In this document: positions 17,341 through 25,014 of the stretch, one piece after another | How positions within the stretch are numbered: position 1 is the first letter of the stretch | Layout: every line of letters starts with the position of its first letter | Source: G963669175 sp964648415 | GTDB lineage: Bacteria > Electryoneota > Electryoneia > Electryoneales > Electryoneaceae | Assembly (NCBI GenBank): GCA_964648415.1 | Contig: CAZYOC010000008.1 | Span: 1 to 36,473, forward strand | Length of the DNA: 36,473 nucleotides | Direction: 5' to 3' | Program-made: the position numbers and the translations under genes | The notes under the pieces: model-generated | The model's database searches: none | The model's input: the letters and a program-made list of their open reading frames with translations, nothing else | Told to the model about the DNA's origin: nothing

Positions 17341-17628
17341 ATGCGTATCAGTGCGATTCAAAGCCCCCAGATGCAGTTTCACGCAGCCAAGAACGCTCCG
17401 GCGGCCACCGGCGGCGCGAAATCCAACGTGAAAATCGGGGCCAACCAGGTGGGTACCGACAAGGTCGACATCTCCGGCGCAGGCCGGAAAATGCAGGCCC
17501 AGATGAAGCAGGCCGCGGGAGCGGTGCAGGACACCGGACGGCAGCAGGGAGCCCGGATGCAGGAAATGACCGGCATCTCCACAGATTTCTCGGAACGCTC
17601 CGGCGTGACCTTCGGCGGCAAGGGCTGA
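17341..17628 (+). CDS. small protein with FlgM-like N-terminal motif
   Basis: A 95-residue polar protein rich in Gln, Ala and Gly, without signal or membrane segment. The start MRISAIQSP and the motif DKVDISGAGRKMQ (near 40-52) recall the N-terminal part of anti-sigma-28 factors of the FlgM type (MKI...; DKVEIS..A). The C-terminal sigma-binding helices of FlgM are not recognisable, so I would not call it FlgM. The C-terminal half is a Gln/Met-rich helix ending in a Gly-rich tail. A good AAGGAGA site precedes the ATG. It stands alone. Confidence 0.6.
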   Translation: MRISAIQSPQMQFHAAKNAPAATGGAKSNVKIGANQVGTDKVDISGAGRKMQAQMKQAAGAVQDTGRQQGARMQEMTGISTDFSERSGVTFGGKG

Positions 17629-18026
17629 TCCCTGACCAAGCGGCCGTGATCTGATTTTTGATGTGCCCCCGGCCAGCTTGTTGTGAGCAAACGCCCTATC
17701 GGAACCACTCTCAGCCCCACGCAGGTGGGATCCAGGCATGGTGCAAGAAATTAACACGCTAGTGCCAGCTTTGATGCTTTCTGAGCTGCGTCATAGTTAA
17801 CATCTTGTCGTATATAGACATGTCTGGATTCCCGCCCCCGATCAAAGCATTCGCGTACAGGCTCTGCGCGGGAATGAGACTCGTTGGGCGTTTCGACACA
17901 GTCTGCCAGGAAAGGGACTTCTACGAGAATCACAGCAAGCCGCCCGGGGCTAATTCGTCCTCAGGGCGAACCGCTTTCTTTTCTCGTATATTGCGGACGT
18001 TGAGCAGTCACACGGATTGAAAGCTC
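17629..18026. other. gene-free region with two partial family A ends
   Basis: No convincing gene. It contains a reversed family A right end at 17663-17688 (GTGCCCCCGGCCAGCTTG) and a forward one at 17931-17954 (CACAGCAAGCCGCCCGGGGC), left ends not clear. I looked for a cobalamin or other riboswitch ahead of the EcfT gene and saw no diagnostic box. Confidence 0.5.
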
Positions 18027-18788
18027 ATGGCCGCCACGCCCCTGACACACATCAACGCCCGCGCCAAGCTGCCCGCCGCGCTCCTGCTGGCGGGACAGGC
18101 CATGCTCCTGCCCTGGAACTCAATCGCCTTGTGGGTCGTGATGAGCGTGATCGCAGGGGGTGTCCTCCTGTCCAGCGGCCGCTTGCTGCGGCTTACCGCT
18201 CCTCTGGTCGCCCTCGCCTGGATGTTCGTGCTCACTGTGTTGATCCACGGGTTTACCACCTCGGGCCACGTCCTCTGGCATGTACCCCGTGTGGGGTGGA
18301 CCTTGACATACGAAGGATTGCTTCACGGCGGCGTGATCGTGCTCCGTCTCGCGGCGGCGGTGCTGATCACGGGGGTCGTGGCGGTGACCACCGAGGCGCT
18401 CGACGCCATCCGCGCCACCGAGAGCCTGGCGAGACCCTTGCGCAAACTCGGGATCAACACCACCGCACCGGCGCTGGTGCTCACCCTGGCGCTTCGTTTC
18501 GCGCCGGTGCTCTATACCGAGGCTCAGACGCTCCAGCGCGCCGCCTCGACACGGGGCTGGGGACGAGGCAAGGGCCGGATCGGACGTGTCCTCGCCTGGA
18601 CGCCCATCCTCGCGCCGCTGATCGCCGGCAGTCTGCGCCGCGCCGATGAACTCGCCGATGCGCTGGTGCTGCGCGGCTACGATCCCACCGTCCGGCGCAC
18701 TTCGCTGCATCCCACACGCTGGCGAGTGGGGGATACCCTCGTTGTCTTCGTCGCCGTCTTGCCCCTGGCGGCTTACGGGATCGGATAG
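18027..18788 (+). CDS. ecfT: ECF transporter transmembrane component (EcfT)
   Basis: A 253-residue membrane protein of the CbiQ/EcfT family, the coupling subunit of energy-coupling-factor importers. It opens TPLTHINARAKLPAALLL (family: D.R.K), has about five to six membrane segments, and carries the two cytoplasmic coupling motifs, STRG at 174-177 and the LRGY region at 215-218, which dock onto the EcfA ATPases. Neither ATPases nor a substrate-binding S component are encoded nearby, so the substrate cannot be inferred; it is either the shared T subunit of a group II ECF system or split from its partners. The start has only a weak ribosome site. Confidence 0.88.
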   Translation: MAATPLTHINARAKLPAALLLAGQAMLLPWNSIALWVVMSVIAGGVLLSSGRLLRLTAPLVALAWMFVLTVLIHGFTTSGHVLWHVPRVGWTLTYEGLLHGGVIVLRLAAAVLITGVVAVTTEALDAIRATESLARPLRKLGINTTAPALVLTLALRFAPVLYTEAQTLQRAASTRGWGRGKGRIGRVLAWTPILAPLIAGSLRRADELADALVLRGYDPTVRRTSLHPTRWRVGDTLVVFVAVLPLAAYGIG

Positions 18789-19084
18789 CTTTCCAGCCAG
18801 CGCCAGCGACAACCCGCATGGATTGGTGATCTGAGTCTCCAAAACTGTGTCTCGTTAGCCCGAATGCTTCACCAGCAATGGTACTATCTCAAGATATACC
18901 ACAAATATGAGCGCTGTTTGGACGCATGGCTCGATACGCCCTCCGCGTTGCTTTTCAGGTCAACCGATGAACACAATGCACGCGCAGGCAGGCCCTGCAA
19001 ACCATCCCGCGATGAACGTGTCGGGAGTGTCCATACGAATGCTTGGAAGAAATGTCCCATTTTGTCGTAGCTTTGTATCATAGG
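18789..19084. other. short gene-free convergent gap
   Basis: About 296 bp between the convergent EcfT and DUF6599 genes. I see no repeat family and no strong terminator hairpin. Confidence 0.5.
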
Positions 19085-19978
19085 TTATTCCGGCAATGCT
19101 TCCAACCCCACCCGGATTGCCAGCTTCGCCCCGTCCAGTTCCGCAAGTCCGTACAGGTTGTTGTAATCCTTAAAGATCAGGTAATCTTCCGCGATGGTCA
19201 CCTTGTCCAGGTAGGAATCCAGATTGGCGACCAGGTTGGCGAAGGCATTCCGGGCGCGATCCGCTGAGGGGTATTCGATCACGAGCCGGTGGAACGTCGC
19301 CCCGTCGGGGGTCTCGTACCGGCCGGTCACACCAAACACGTCGCCGCCGAGCTGCAAAATGTCGCCCTCGCCGAAGGTGTAGAACGGCTGCAGGGCGAAC
19401 TCCCCGCGCACGAGCTTCTCCGACCCGGCCACCAGGTGTTCCGGAGGCAATTGGGAGAAGATAGCCGTCTCCGGAGCGGGCTCCACTGCCGCCAGGAACG
19501 CCGCCGCCAGGTCCGTCACCACCTCCTCCAGGTTCGCGCCGCGGTTATAGGAATTGGCCTTGATGAAGTAGTTGCCCTTGACCGCCAGCACCTGGCTGGA
19601 GCCGGCGGTGTTGCGAACGTGCAAGCGGGGGGAAGGCGTTTCCTTGCCGCACTTGGCCAGGTAGATGCCCAGCGCCGCCACCGGGCCGGTCATCTCGTAG
19701 ACGTCCAGCCCCACCTCAAGCTCACCGTGGCTGTAATGCTGTGCGCGGACTTCCTCGAAACCGTATTCCAGGTACAGTTCCGCGCCGCCGTTGATGTAGC
19801 CGTAAAGCTCTTGGGCCGGGAAACGCTTGAAGCTGCCTTCGACGACCTGCCAGCCGTCGCGGAACCCGTCATCAGGTAGCGGCGGCGCTTCCGGGAGGCC
19901 ATTCAAAGGGCGCACCCCGCACAGCAACAGGACCGCCGGCAGCATGGCGACCAGCGGAATGGGGCTCTGGAACCGCAT
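19085..19978 (-). CDS. secreted DUF6599-type protein
   Basis: A 297-residue exported protein: signal peptide about 1-28, then a region opening DGWQVVEGSFKRF and the hallmark YGYINGGAELYLEYGFEEV near 59-77, which I associate with DUF6599. Later blocks include EMTGPVAALGIYLAKCG, VKGNYFIKANSY and YPSADRARNAFANL. The function of the family is unknown. The AGGAGG ribosome site overlaps the end of the upstream gene: the stops and starts are 1 bp apart, so the two form a coupled operon. Single Cys in the mature part; no catalytic motif seen. Confidence 0.75.
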   Translation of the reverse strand: MRFQSPIPLVAMLPAVLLLCGVRPLNGLPEAPPLPDDGFRDGWQVVEGSFKRFPAQELYGYINGGAELYLEYGFEEVRAQHYSHGELEVGLDVYEMTGPVAALGIYLAKCGKETPSPRLHVRNTAGSSQVLAVKGNYFIKANSYNRGANLEEVVTDLAAAFLAAVEPAPETAIFSQLPPEHLVAGSEKLVRGEFALQPFYTFGEGDILQLGGDVFGVTGRYETPDGATFHRLVIEYPSADRARNAFANLVANLDSYLDKVTIAEDYLIFKDYNNLYGLAELDGAKLAIRVGLEALPE

Positions 19979-19979
19979 G

Positions 19980-20531
19980 CTAGTCCTCCTCGTGTGCGGC
20001 TTCGTGTTCGGCTTCGTCCGAGGTCTCGCCGGAGGAAGAGTCTTCCGAACGAGTAACCGTTATCGGGTCGGCGGTAATGGAGAACCCCCTCCTCGTTTCC
20101 GGGTGATGGATTTTCCCGCCGGCGTCCCCGGCCCAGACCATCAACCCGGTAGTGATCAGCACCAATACAAGCAGGATGGCCCAGGCCCAGGCGGGGGTTT
20201 CAAACGACCGCCGCAACGCCATCACCAGCAGCCCGATGGCCGCCAGGCCGGTGACGATCGCGGCGTAGTTAGCCACCTCTGCGCGCTCTTCGTGCTCATG
20301 GATGCGCTCGTGAGTGATCCCGTTCAATCCTTCCACCAAACCCTCGGCGTCCTCGCCGCTGCTGACCGCGATCAGAGACCCCAGCGCCGCCACCAGCAGC
20401 ACGGCTGCTGCGGCAACGGTAATGCCCTTCTCGCGCCGTTGCCACAAGCCCACAACGATAAGGATCGCCCCGAATCCGAACCCCAGGATCGGTATATGGT
20501 TGACCAACAGGTGCACGTGTGCAGCGTTCAT
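19980..20531 (-). CDS. DUF2231-like small membrane protein
   Basis: A 183-residue inner-membrane protein with four predicted segments (about 5-28, 37-55, 86-106 and 113-131) and a long acidic, His-containing tail rich in Glu/Ser. The opening HVHLLVNHIPILGFGFG resembles the HxxxxHxP start of DUF2231-type proteins, whose role is unknown but often linked to heme or redox membrane systems. Two further His clusters (THERIHEHEE near 73-82) could bind metal. The start at 20531 has a GGGAG site. The gene leads the operon with the DUF6599 gene and is preceded by an attenuator-like leader. Confidence 0.75.
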   Translation of the reverse strand: MNAAHVHLLVNHIPILGFGFGAILIVVGLWQRREKGITVAAAAVLLVAALGSLIAVSSGEDAEGLVEGLNGITHERIHEHEERAEVANYAAIVTGLAAIGLLVMALRRSFETPAWAWAILLVLVLITTGLMVWAGDAGGKIHHPETRRGFSITADPITVTRSEDSSSGETSDEAEHEAAHEED

Positions 20532-20580
20532 AATAAACTCCCAGTCGTTGCAGGCAAGGTACGAGGGCCGGTGGGGCAAA

Positions 20581-20655
20581 GAAAGAAAACCCTCGACCGA
20601 TTTGAGGGGGTCGAGGGTACATCCGGCCGCGGGGAGATGGAAGCGACCCGGATGT
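20581..20655 (-). promoter_or_regulatory. attenuator-like leader with two hairpins
   Basis: On the minus strand, upstream of the start at 20531: hairpin 1 ACATCCGG/CCGGATGT (20655-20619, 21-base loop) directly followed by hairpin 2 ACCCTCGACC/GGTCGAGGGT (20618-20589) and TTTTCTTTC. The second is a full Rho-independent terminator sitting about 50 bp ahead of a gene. No other minus-strand gene lies within 750 bp upstream, so it may gate readthrough into the operon; alternatively it is just the distant end of the spe transcript. Confidence 0.55.
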
Positions 20656-20700
20656 GTTTTTGTGGTCCCCAAACACGAAAACAATAATCCGTGCGTCTTC

Positions 20701-20816
20701 TATAGTGGTTCTTGCAAAGAATCGAACATACTAAGATTCTTAAGTACTTGTTTATTCTGGATCCCTGCTTTCGCAGGAATGAAATCATGGGACATTTTCA
20801 TTCCAGAATTACTATA
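20701..20816 (+). repeat. family B MITE, copy 2
   Basis: 116 bp from TATAGTGGTTCTTGC to CCAGAATTACTATA. The ends are imperfect inverted repeats flanked by TA, with the hairpin CCTGCTTTCGCAGG in the right half. This is the cleanest full copy. Confidence 0.8.
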
Positions 20817-21071
20817 AGAGCTTACGTCCGGTCATGGAGGGTGTCAAGAGGCTCGTGTTCCTGAACATGATGTTTTATCGCCAAATATCGATAAAAAGCG
20901 AAAAAACGGTGAAATGGGCGGCGCCTGGGCGTAAATCGGACCGGCGTTTCTTGTATGTTGCGTGTGCTGTAAAAAGAAAATCAGACTGCTACGCTTTTCA
21001 GCCAGGCATGAGAGAGCAGATGGTGATGGAGTAAGCATCCGGCGAACGCTGTAGAGATCATGCAACCTTGG

Positions 21072-21157
21072 GAAAAGTGGTACAGCCACCTTGTCGGAAA
21101 CAGGGTCGGAATTGTTCACCGTTAGCGCGGTCTGAAAACCTAACAGTCCCCTTTTTC
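21072..21157. repeat. family C element, copy 3
   Basis: GAAAAGTGGTACAGCCACC ... CCTAACAGTCCCCTTTTTC, with the spacer CGGAAACAGGGTCGGA and CACCGTTAGCGCGGTCTG shared with copy 4. Confidence 0.75.
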
Positions 21158-21244
21158 GGCCGTTACATCTGCGCGAAACCGCCTGGCGTCCAATTCATCC
21201 GTGACAAGCAGAACAACTCAATCCATGTTAACCGAGTATTACTG

Positions 21245-21377
21245 GAAAAAGTGGTACAGTTACCTTTTCGGAAACAGGGTCAGGATTGCTCACCGATAGC
21301 GCAGTCTGAAAAGGTAACAGTCCCCTTTTTCGGCGCTCACCGATAGCGCAGTCTGAAAAGCTAACAGTCCCCTTTTC
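21245..21377. repeat. family C element, copy 4, plus tandem half copy
   Basis: A complete element, GAAAAAGTGGTACAGTTACC to GGTAACAGTCCCCTTTTTC (21245-21331), followed by a second copy of its right half only (GCTCACCGATAGCGCAGTCT onward, 21336-21377). It ends 24 bp past the stop of the agmatinase gene, the 3' end of the spe cluster, so it may serve as its terminator. Confidence 0.75.
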
Positions 21378-21401
21378 AGGCGCGGTCAGACAATGAATGG
21401 C

Positions 21402-22304
21402 CTATCCCCGGGCCGCCAGCAGGAGCAGCATCCGCGTCACGCGCGCCGCCAGCACCGTGCTCCGCCCGCTGGGGTCCGCTTCCGGCAACAGCTCCACCAC
21501 GTCGCCGCCGACTACAGTGTGAAGCTGATTCGACCTCGGCTGCTGAGGCAAGGGCGAGCGCCCCGCGATCATCTGCAATGCCTGCTCGAACTGCCGCCAG
21601 GTGAACCCGCCCGGCTCCGGCGTCCCAACACCTGGGCAGACCGAGGGGTCGAACCCGTCCAGATCCACGGAAATGTACAAGGGCCGTTCGCCCAGCTTGG
21701 TCAACGCCGCCTGGATGCCTTCCGGTGTGGGATCAAACAGCAGGTTGTTCTCACGCGCAAAGGCGAACTCTTCCTTCAAGCCGCTACGCACTCCTACCGT
21801 GGCCACCCGCTCGGCGCCGACGTGACCAATCACCCGGCTCAGGATACAGGCGTGGGAAAAGGAGGATCCCTCGTACTCGTCGCGCAGGTCGGTGTGAGCG
21901 TCAAACACCAGCACGCCCAGGTCCGGATGCGACTTCAAAGTATGGTCAAGCAGGGGATACGTCACCGTGTGCTCGCCGCCGAGGCCGATCACCGGGATCG
22001 CGATCGGCATCTCGTTCTCGAAGGCATGGATCGCGGCGTCCACCCACCGCTCCGGATTCGTGTTCTCCTCCACATGGAGGTCGCCCGGGTCGGCGTAGCC
22101 GACGTCCTCGAGGTCACGGTCGAGCACGGGATCGTAGGTCTCGATGCCGTCCGTGGCGGCCCGGCGGATCGCGTCGGGAGCGAAACGCGAGCCGGATTTG
22201 AACGATGCCGTCCGGTCATAGGGCAAGCCGACCAGCACCACCTCCGCGCGAGCCGGATCCTCGTCCGCATCCAGAAAGCCCAACCGCGTGAACGATCCCG
22301 CCAT
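21402..22304 (-). CDS. speB: agmatinase (ureohydrolase)
   Basis: A 300-residue arginase/agmatinase family enzyme that hydrolyses agmatine to putrescine and urea. The binuclear Mn site is intact: His112 in GGEHT, Asp135/His137/Asp139 in DAHTD, Asp214/Asp216 in SVDLDGFDP. SPEPGG-type TPEPGG and His151 (FSHACI) are also present. Substrate choice (agmatine rather than arginine) is inferred from the neighbours: a pyruvoyl arginine decarboxylase makes agmatine two genes upstream. It starts 2 bp after the speE stop and is the last gene of the cluster. The longer frame upstream overlaps speE and is not needed. Confidence 0.92.
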   Translation of the reverse strand: MAGSFTRLGFLDADEDPARAEVVLVGLPYDRTASFKSGSRFAPDAIRRAATDGIETYDPVLDRDLEDVGYADPGDLHVEENTNPERWVDAAIHAFENEMPIAIPVIGLGGEHTVTYPLLDHTLKSHPDLGVLVFDAHTDLRDEYEGSSFSHACILSRVIGHVGAERVATVGVRSGLKEEFAFARENNLLFDPTPEGIQAALTKLGERPLYISVDLDGFDPSVCPGVGTPEPGGFTWRQFEQALQMIAGRSPLPQQPRSNQLHTVVGGDVVELLPEADPSGRSTVLAARVTRMLLLLAARG

Positions 22305-22306
22305 GT

Positions 22307-23182
22307 TCAGCCCTCCAGCGCCTTGAGCACACTGGTGGGCAACGCGAACGCCGCGTTGTGAAAGCCACGGTTCCACAACACTGTCTTCTCCATCAGCGCC
22401 CGGTCATCGGATTCATCCACCGCGACATTAAGCGGGTCCGGCCCTTTGCTGGCCATTACGAAACACCATGTGCCCGACGGATACATGGGAATCGCCGTCT
22501 GATAGACCCGCACCAGCGGGAAGACCTTCTGCAGGCGCTGGGTCACCTCGACCAGGTGGTCCAGGTGATAGGCGTAGGTGGCGACCTGGGTTACCAGGAT
22601 GCCGTCGTCGCCCAGCACCCGGTGCAGGCCCGCGTAGAAGGGATCCTCGAACAGCGCTTCCGCCGGGCCGACCGGGTCGGTGGAATCGATCAGCGCGATG
22701 TCCCAGGTTCCGGGTTCAGCGTCATGAACCGCCTTGATGCCGTCCTCGATGCGCAGGTCCACCCTGGGGTCGTCGTAGGCCACCGCCATGTCCGGCAGGT
22801 GCTCTTTTGCGATGCGCACCACTTCGCCGTCGATCTCGTACTGGCGCGCCAGCTCGACGACATCATGCTTGATGATCTCGCGCAACGTGCCGCCGTCGCC
22901 GCCGCCCACCACCAACACCTTCTTCGGGCCGGGATGGGTTGTCAGCGCCGGGTGGACCAGCATCTCGTGGTAGGTGTGCTCGAACCGTTCGCACAGCATC
23001 ACCGCGCCGTCATGCACCAGCAGCTTGCCCTCGCTGGGGGTCTCGAACAGTTCGATGTGCTGAAACGGGGTGTTCACCGCTTCCAGAATGCGGGACACTT
23101 TCCAGATCATGCCCGCGCCTTCGCTGCTCCACTCGGTAAAGGTGGTCTCGGAAACCGTGGGTTCGGTCAGGGGAAAATCCAT
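22307..23182 (-). CDS. speE: spermidine synthase
   Basis: A 291-residue aminopropyltransferase that joins the aminopropyl group of decarboxylated AdoMet to putrescine. Motifs: the N-terminal beta region with ELFETPSEGKLLVHDGAVML, HEMLVHPAL, the AdoMet-binding loop VLVVGGGDGGTLREI, the Asp of the DPRVDLRIEDG segment, and the active-site block IALIDSTDPVGPAEALF. Full bacterial length. ATG 23182 is preferred; an in-frame GTG lies 9 bp upstream and neither has a strong ribosome site. It is third in the cluster, 22 bp after the arginine decarboxylase gene. Confidence 0.95.
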   Translation of the reverse strand: MDFPLTEPTVSETTFTEWSSEGAGMIWKVSRILEAVNTPFQHIELFETPSEGKLLVHDGAVMLCERFEHTYHEMLVHPALTTHPGPKKVLVVGGGDGGTLREIIKHDVVELARQYEIDGEVVRIAKEHLPDMAVAYDDPRVDLRIEDGIKAVHDAEPGTWDIALIDSTDPVGPAEALFEDPFYAGLHRVLGDDGILVTQVATYAYHLDHLVEVTQRLQKVFPLVRVYQTAIPMYPSGTWCFVMASKGPDPLNVAVDESDDRALMEKTVLWNRGFHNAAFALPTSVLKALEG

Positions 23183-23204
23183 GGGAATCACGTTTGTTTG
23201 AAGG

Positions 23205-23678
23205 TTAATACCCCATCACCACCGCGGCGAAGACCGAGCACAGCAGGTCGACCTTGTGTTCGGCGGAGATGGAATGGATCTCTTTCAGGCTGCGTTGCCG
23301 GGTTTCAAAGGCGAACTCAACCATGTCGCGCACGATGGCCTCGGCATTTTCCGCGCTGCCGCGAGCGCTGTACTCCATGATCACACCCGGCAGCTCAGGG
23401 TCTTCAGGTACGCCGCAGGCCACCGCCGCCGAGATCACCTCGCCCGGCAGGGTCGCGCTCATGTGGGCGTACGCCACCGGCGTCAATGCGCCCGGGGCCG
23501 GCCTGAACGGCTCCACCAGCGCGCAGTTCGGCGGCAGAATGCTGGACAGCTTCACCAGGTTGCAGTCGCCCACGCCGGCGTTGAGCAGAGCGGCGTCAAA
23601 CGCGTTCAACGGGGTCTTGCCCTCGGCAGCGCCCGCGCACAGGAAATAACGGGTCGGGATCGGAATGCCGGCGCTCAT
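23205..23678 (-). CDS. pdaD: pyruvoyl-dependent arginine decarboxylase
   Basis: A 157-residue PvlArgDC (arginine to agmatine). Self-cleavage in the conserved LVKLSSILPP, between Ser45 and Ser46, would give a beta chain and a pyruvoyl-capped alpha chain. Other family blocks are PTRYFLCAG, AFDAALLNAGVGDCN, YAHMSATLPGEVISAAVACGVP and VIMEYSARGSAENAE. Length is typical of the archaeal and bacterial enzymes. It begins 1 bp after the speD stop and is followed by speE, placing it as the first committed step of the arginine route to polyamines. Confidence 0.93.
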   Translation of the reverse strand: MSAGIPIPTRYFLCAGAAEGKTPLNAFDAALLNAGVGDCNLVKLSSILPPNCALVEPFRPAPGALTPVAYAHMSATLPGEVISAAVACGVPEDPELPGVIMEYSARGSAENAEAIVRDMVEFAFETRQRSLKEIHSISAEHKVDLLCSVFAAVVMGY

Positions 23679-23679
23679 C

Positions 23680-24093
23680 TCAGGCCACCTGGTTTTCAAT
23701 GGCAACCTGCGGCTTGTGCAGCGCTCGTCCCGACGGGTCCGCCAGCATGCCGCGCTTCATCTCGCTGATCGACAGGTTGGTCGCGCCCAACTCCTGCTTG
23801 AGGTACTCGAAGCCCTTGTACGGGTCCACCTCTTCGCCGCAGGTGAACAGGTCCACCGCCGCATACCCGTATTCCGGCCAGGTGTGAATCGCCAGGTGTG
23901 ATTCGGCGATCACCACCACCCCACTGACTCCGTAGGGATTGAAATGATGGAACACGGACTCCACAATGGTGGCTCCGCTTTCCCGGGCTGCCTGGGCCAT
24001 CGCTTCACCGATGCCTTCCACGTCGTTCAGGAAGTCCTGCCGACAGCCATAAAACTCGACCATCAGTTGACGGCCCAATGCCTTTGTTTCCAC
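23680..24093 (-). CDS. speD: S-adenosylmethionine decarboxylase proenzyme
   Basis: A 137-residue class 1b (Thermotoga/Bacillus type) AdoMet decarboxylase, which supplies the aminopropyl donor for SpeE. The proenzyme is cut between Glu64 and Ser65 in VIAESHLAIHTWPE, the Ser becoming the pyruvoyl group. His70 and Cys85 (DLFTCG) occupy the places of the processing His and catalytic Cys. The start is GTG 24093, with GAGGG 4-8 bases upstream; a later ATG would remove the conserved N-terminus. First gene of the spe cluster, so the cluster has two pyruvoyl enzymes side by side. Confidence 0.95.
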   Translation of the reverse strand: METKALGRQLMVEFYGCRQDFLNDVEGIGEAMAQAARESGATIVESVFHHFNPYGVSGVVVIAESHLAIHTWPEYGYAAVDLFTCGEEVDPYKGFEYLKQELGATNLSISEMKRGMLADPSGRALHKPQVAIENQVA

Positions 24094-24131
24094 TACACCC
24101 TCGCTTCGTTGTCCGGTTCTGTTGTCTGCTA

Positions 24132-24166
24132 TAAAAACGCCCGGTCTGCCTTTCGGCCCGGGCGTT
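24132..24166 (-). terminator. terminator or attenuator between the XRE-cupin gene and speD
   Basis: On the minus strand AACGCCCGG, loop, CCGGGCGTT followed by TTTATAG (stem 24166-24158 / 24144-24136). It lies 27 bp after the regulator stop and about 40 bp before the speD start. Either speD has a promoter in the small remaining space, or readthrough of this hairpin feeds the spe genes. Confidence 0.8.
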
Positions 24167-24192
24167 GGTCCTCTGCTCCTGCAAAACGCCCG

Positions 24193-24735
24193 TTAGAAGT
24201 ACGGCGGACTTGTTACCCATAGGAACTCAGCTTCACCGCGCCCCGCGCCGGTGATCTTCATGTCATGCAACCCGGCGCCGTAAAACGATTCGCCCTTTTT
24301 GGCCGTGTTCTTCCGGCCGCCGTAAGCCACCTGGATCTCGCCCTTCAACACATAGCCGAACTGTTCGCCGCTGAACGGCTCCAGGCGCGCCTTTTCGCCC
24401 GGGGCCAACGTGACCTTGACCGGCTCCATGGTTCGGCTGGCCGCACCGGGCACCAGGGAGAGGAAACGGCTGATCCCCGCCCGCTCCAGATCCACCGTGT
24501 CATCCTCGCTGAACACAATCCGTTCCTCGGTGGGACGGAAAAAGTCGGCGATGTGGATGTTGAGGGTCTCCAGAATCATCATCAGGCTGTCGATGGAGAT
24601 GGAGGTTTTGCCCCGCTCCACCTGGCTGATGAAGCCGGCGGTGAGATCGCTTCGTTCGGCGAGCTCCTCCTGCGTCATCTCCGCGGCCAGCCGCAGCCGG
24701 CGTATCCGTCCCCCCAACTCTTCCAGATCGACCAT
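24193..24735 (-). CDS. XRE-cupin transcriptional regulator
   Basis: A 180-residue regulator with an N-terminal XRE helix-turn-helix (about 4-60: RIRRLRLAAEMTQEELAERS, then FISQVERGKTSISIDSL) and a C-terminal cupin (about 105-178: LAPGEKARLEPFSGEQFGYVLKGEIQVAYGG). This architecture is that of PuuR-type and other small-molecule-sensing repressors. Its place directly upstream of the spe genes suggests it senses a polyamine or precursor; that is inference. The start is ATG 24735 (or GTG 24747) with no ribosome site; TATATA about 30 bp upstream may be a -10 box. Confidence 0.88.
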   Translation of the reverse strand: MVDLEELGGRIRRLRLAAEMTQEELAERSDLTAGFISQVERGKTSISIDSLMMILETLNIHIADFFRPTEERIVFSEDDTVDLERAGISRFLSLVPGAASRTMEPVKVTLAPGEKARLEPFSGEQFGYVLKGEIQVAYGGRKNTAKKGESFYGAGLHDMKITGAGRGEAEFLWVTSPPYF

Positions 24736-25014
24736 TTTTACTATCACTAAACTTTGGTTGCGTATATACTGTTTGGCCGAAGCTAAAGACGATTTCCGCC
24801 AAAGGCAAGAACCATAAAGGCTCTCCCGGAGTTCATCCGCATGATAGCTGTGATCTTCCTTTAATATAATGTCAGCGCTTTGAGCGCCTTGCGCCGCAAT
24901 TCTAATTCAACGCCCGCGCACGGGAGCTGCACGTACCGGAACGATTCGTGTTCCGGGAGTTCCAGCGGTATTTCGCACACGAGAGCCGACACCAACGAGG
25001 CAACACCAGCGCAA

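Larger units (their letters stand above)
20532..21401. other. gene-free region with terminator, MITE and family C elements
   Basis: No gene in about 870 bp. In order: the two-hairpin leader (20581-20655), a whole family B copy (20701-20816), unassigned sequence with a degenerate family C end (about 20970-20996), and family C elements at 21072-21157 and 21245-21377. Confidence 0.7.

Noticed and set aside
17640..18026. Cobalamin or other riboswitch ahead of ecfT
   Set aside because: None of the conserved boxes were seen; the GC-rich matches are family A ends.
22305..22376. Longer start for the agmatinase inside speE
   Set aside because: It adds 24 residues unlike the family; ATG 22304 begins the conserved N-terminus.
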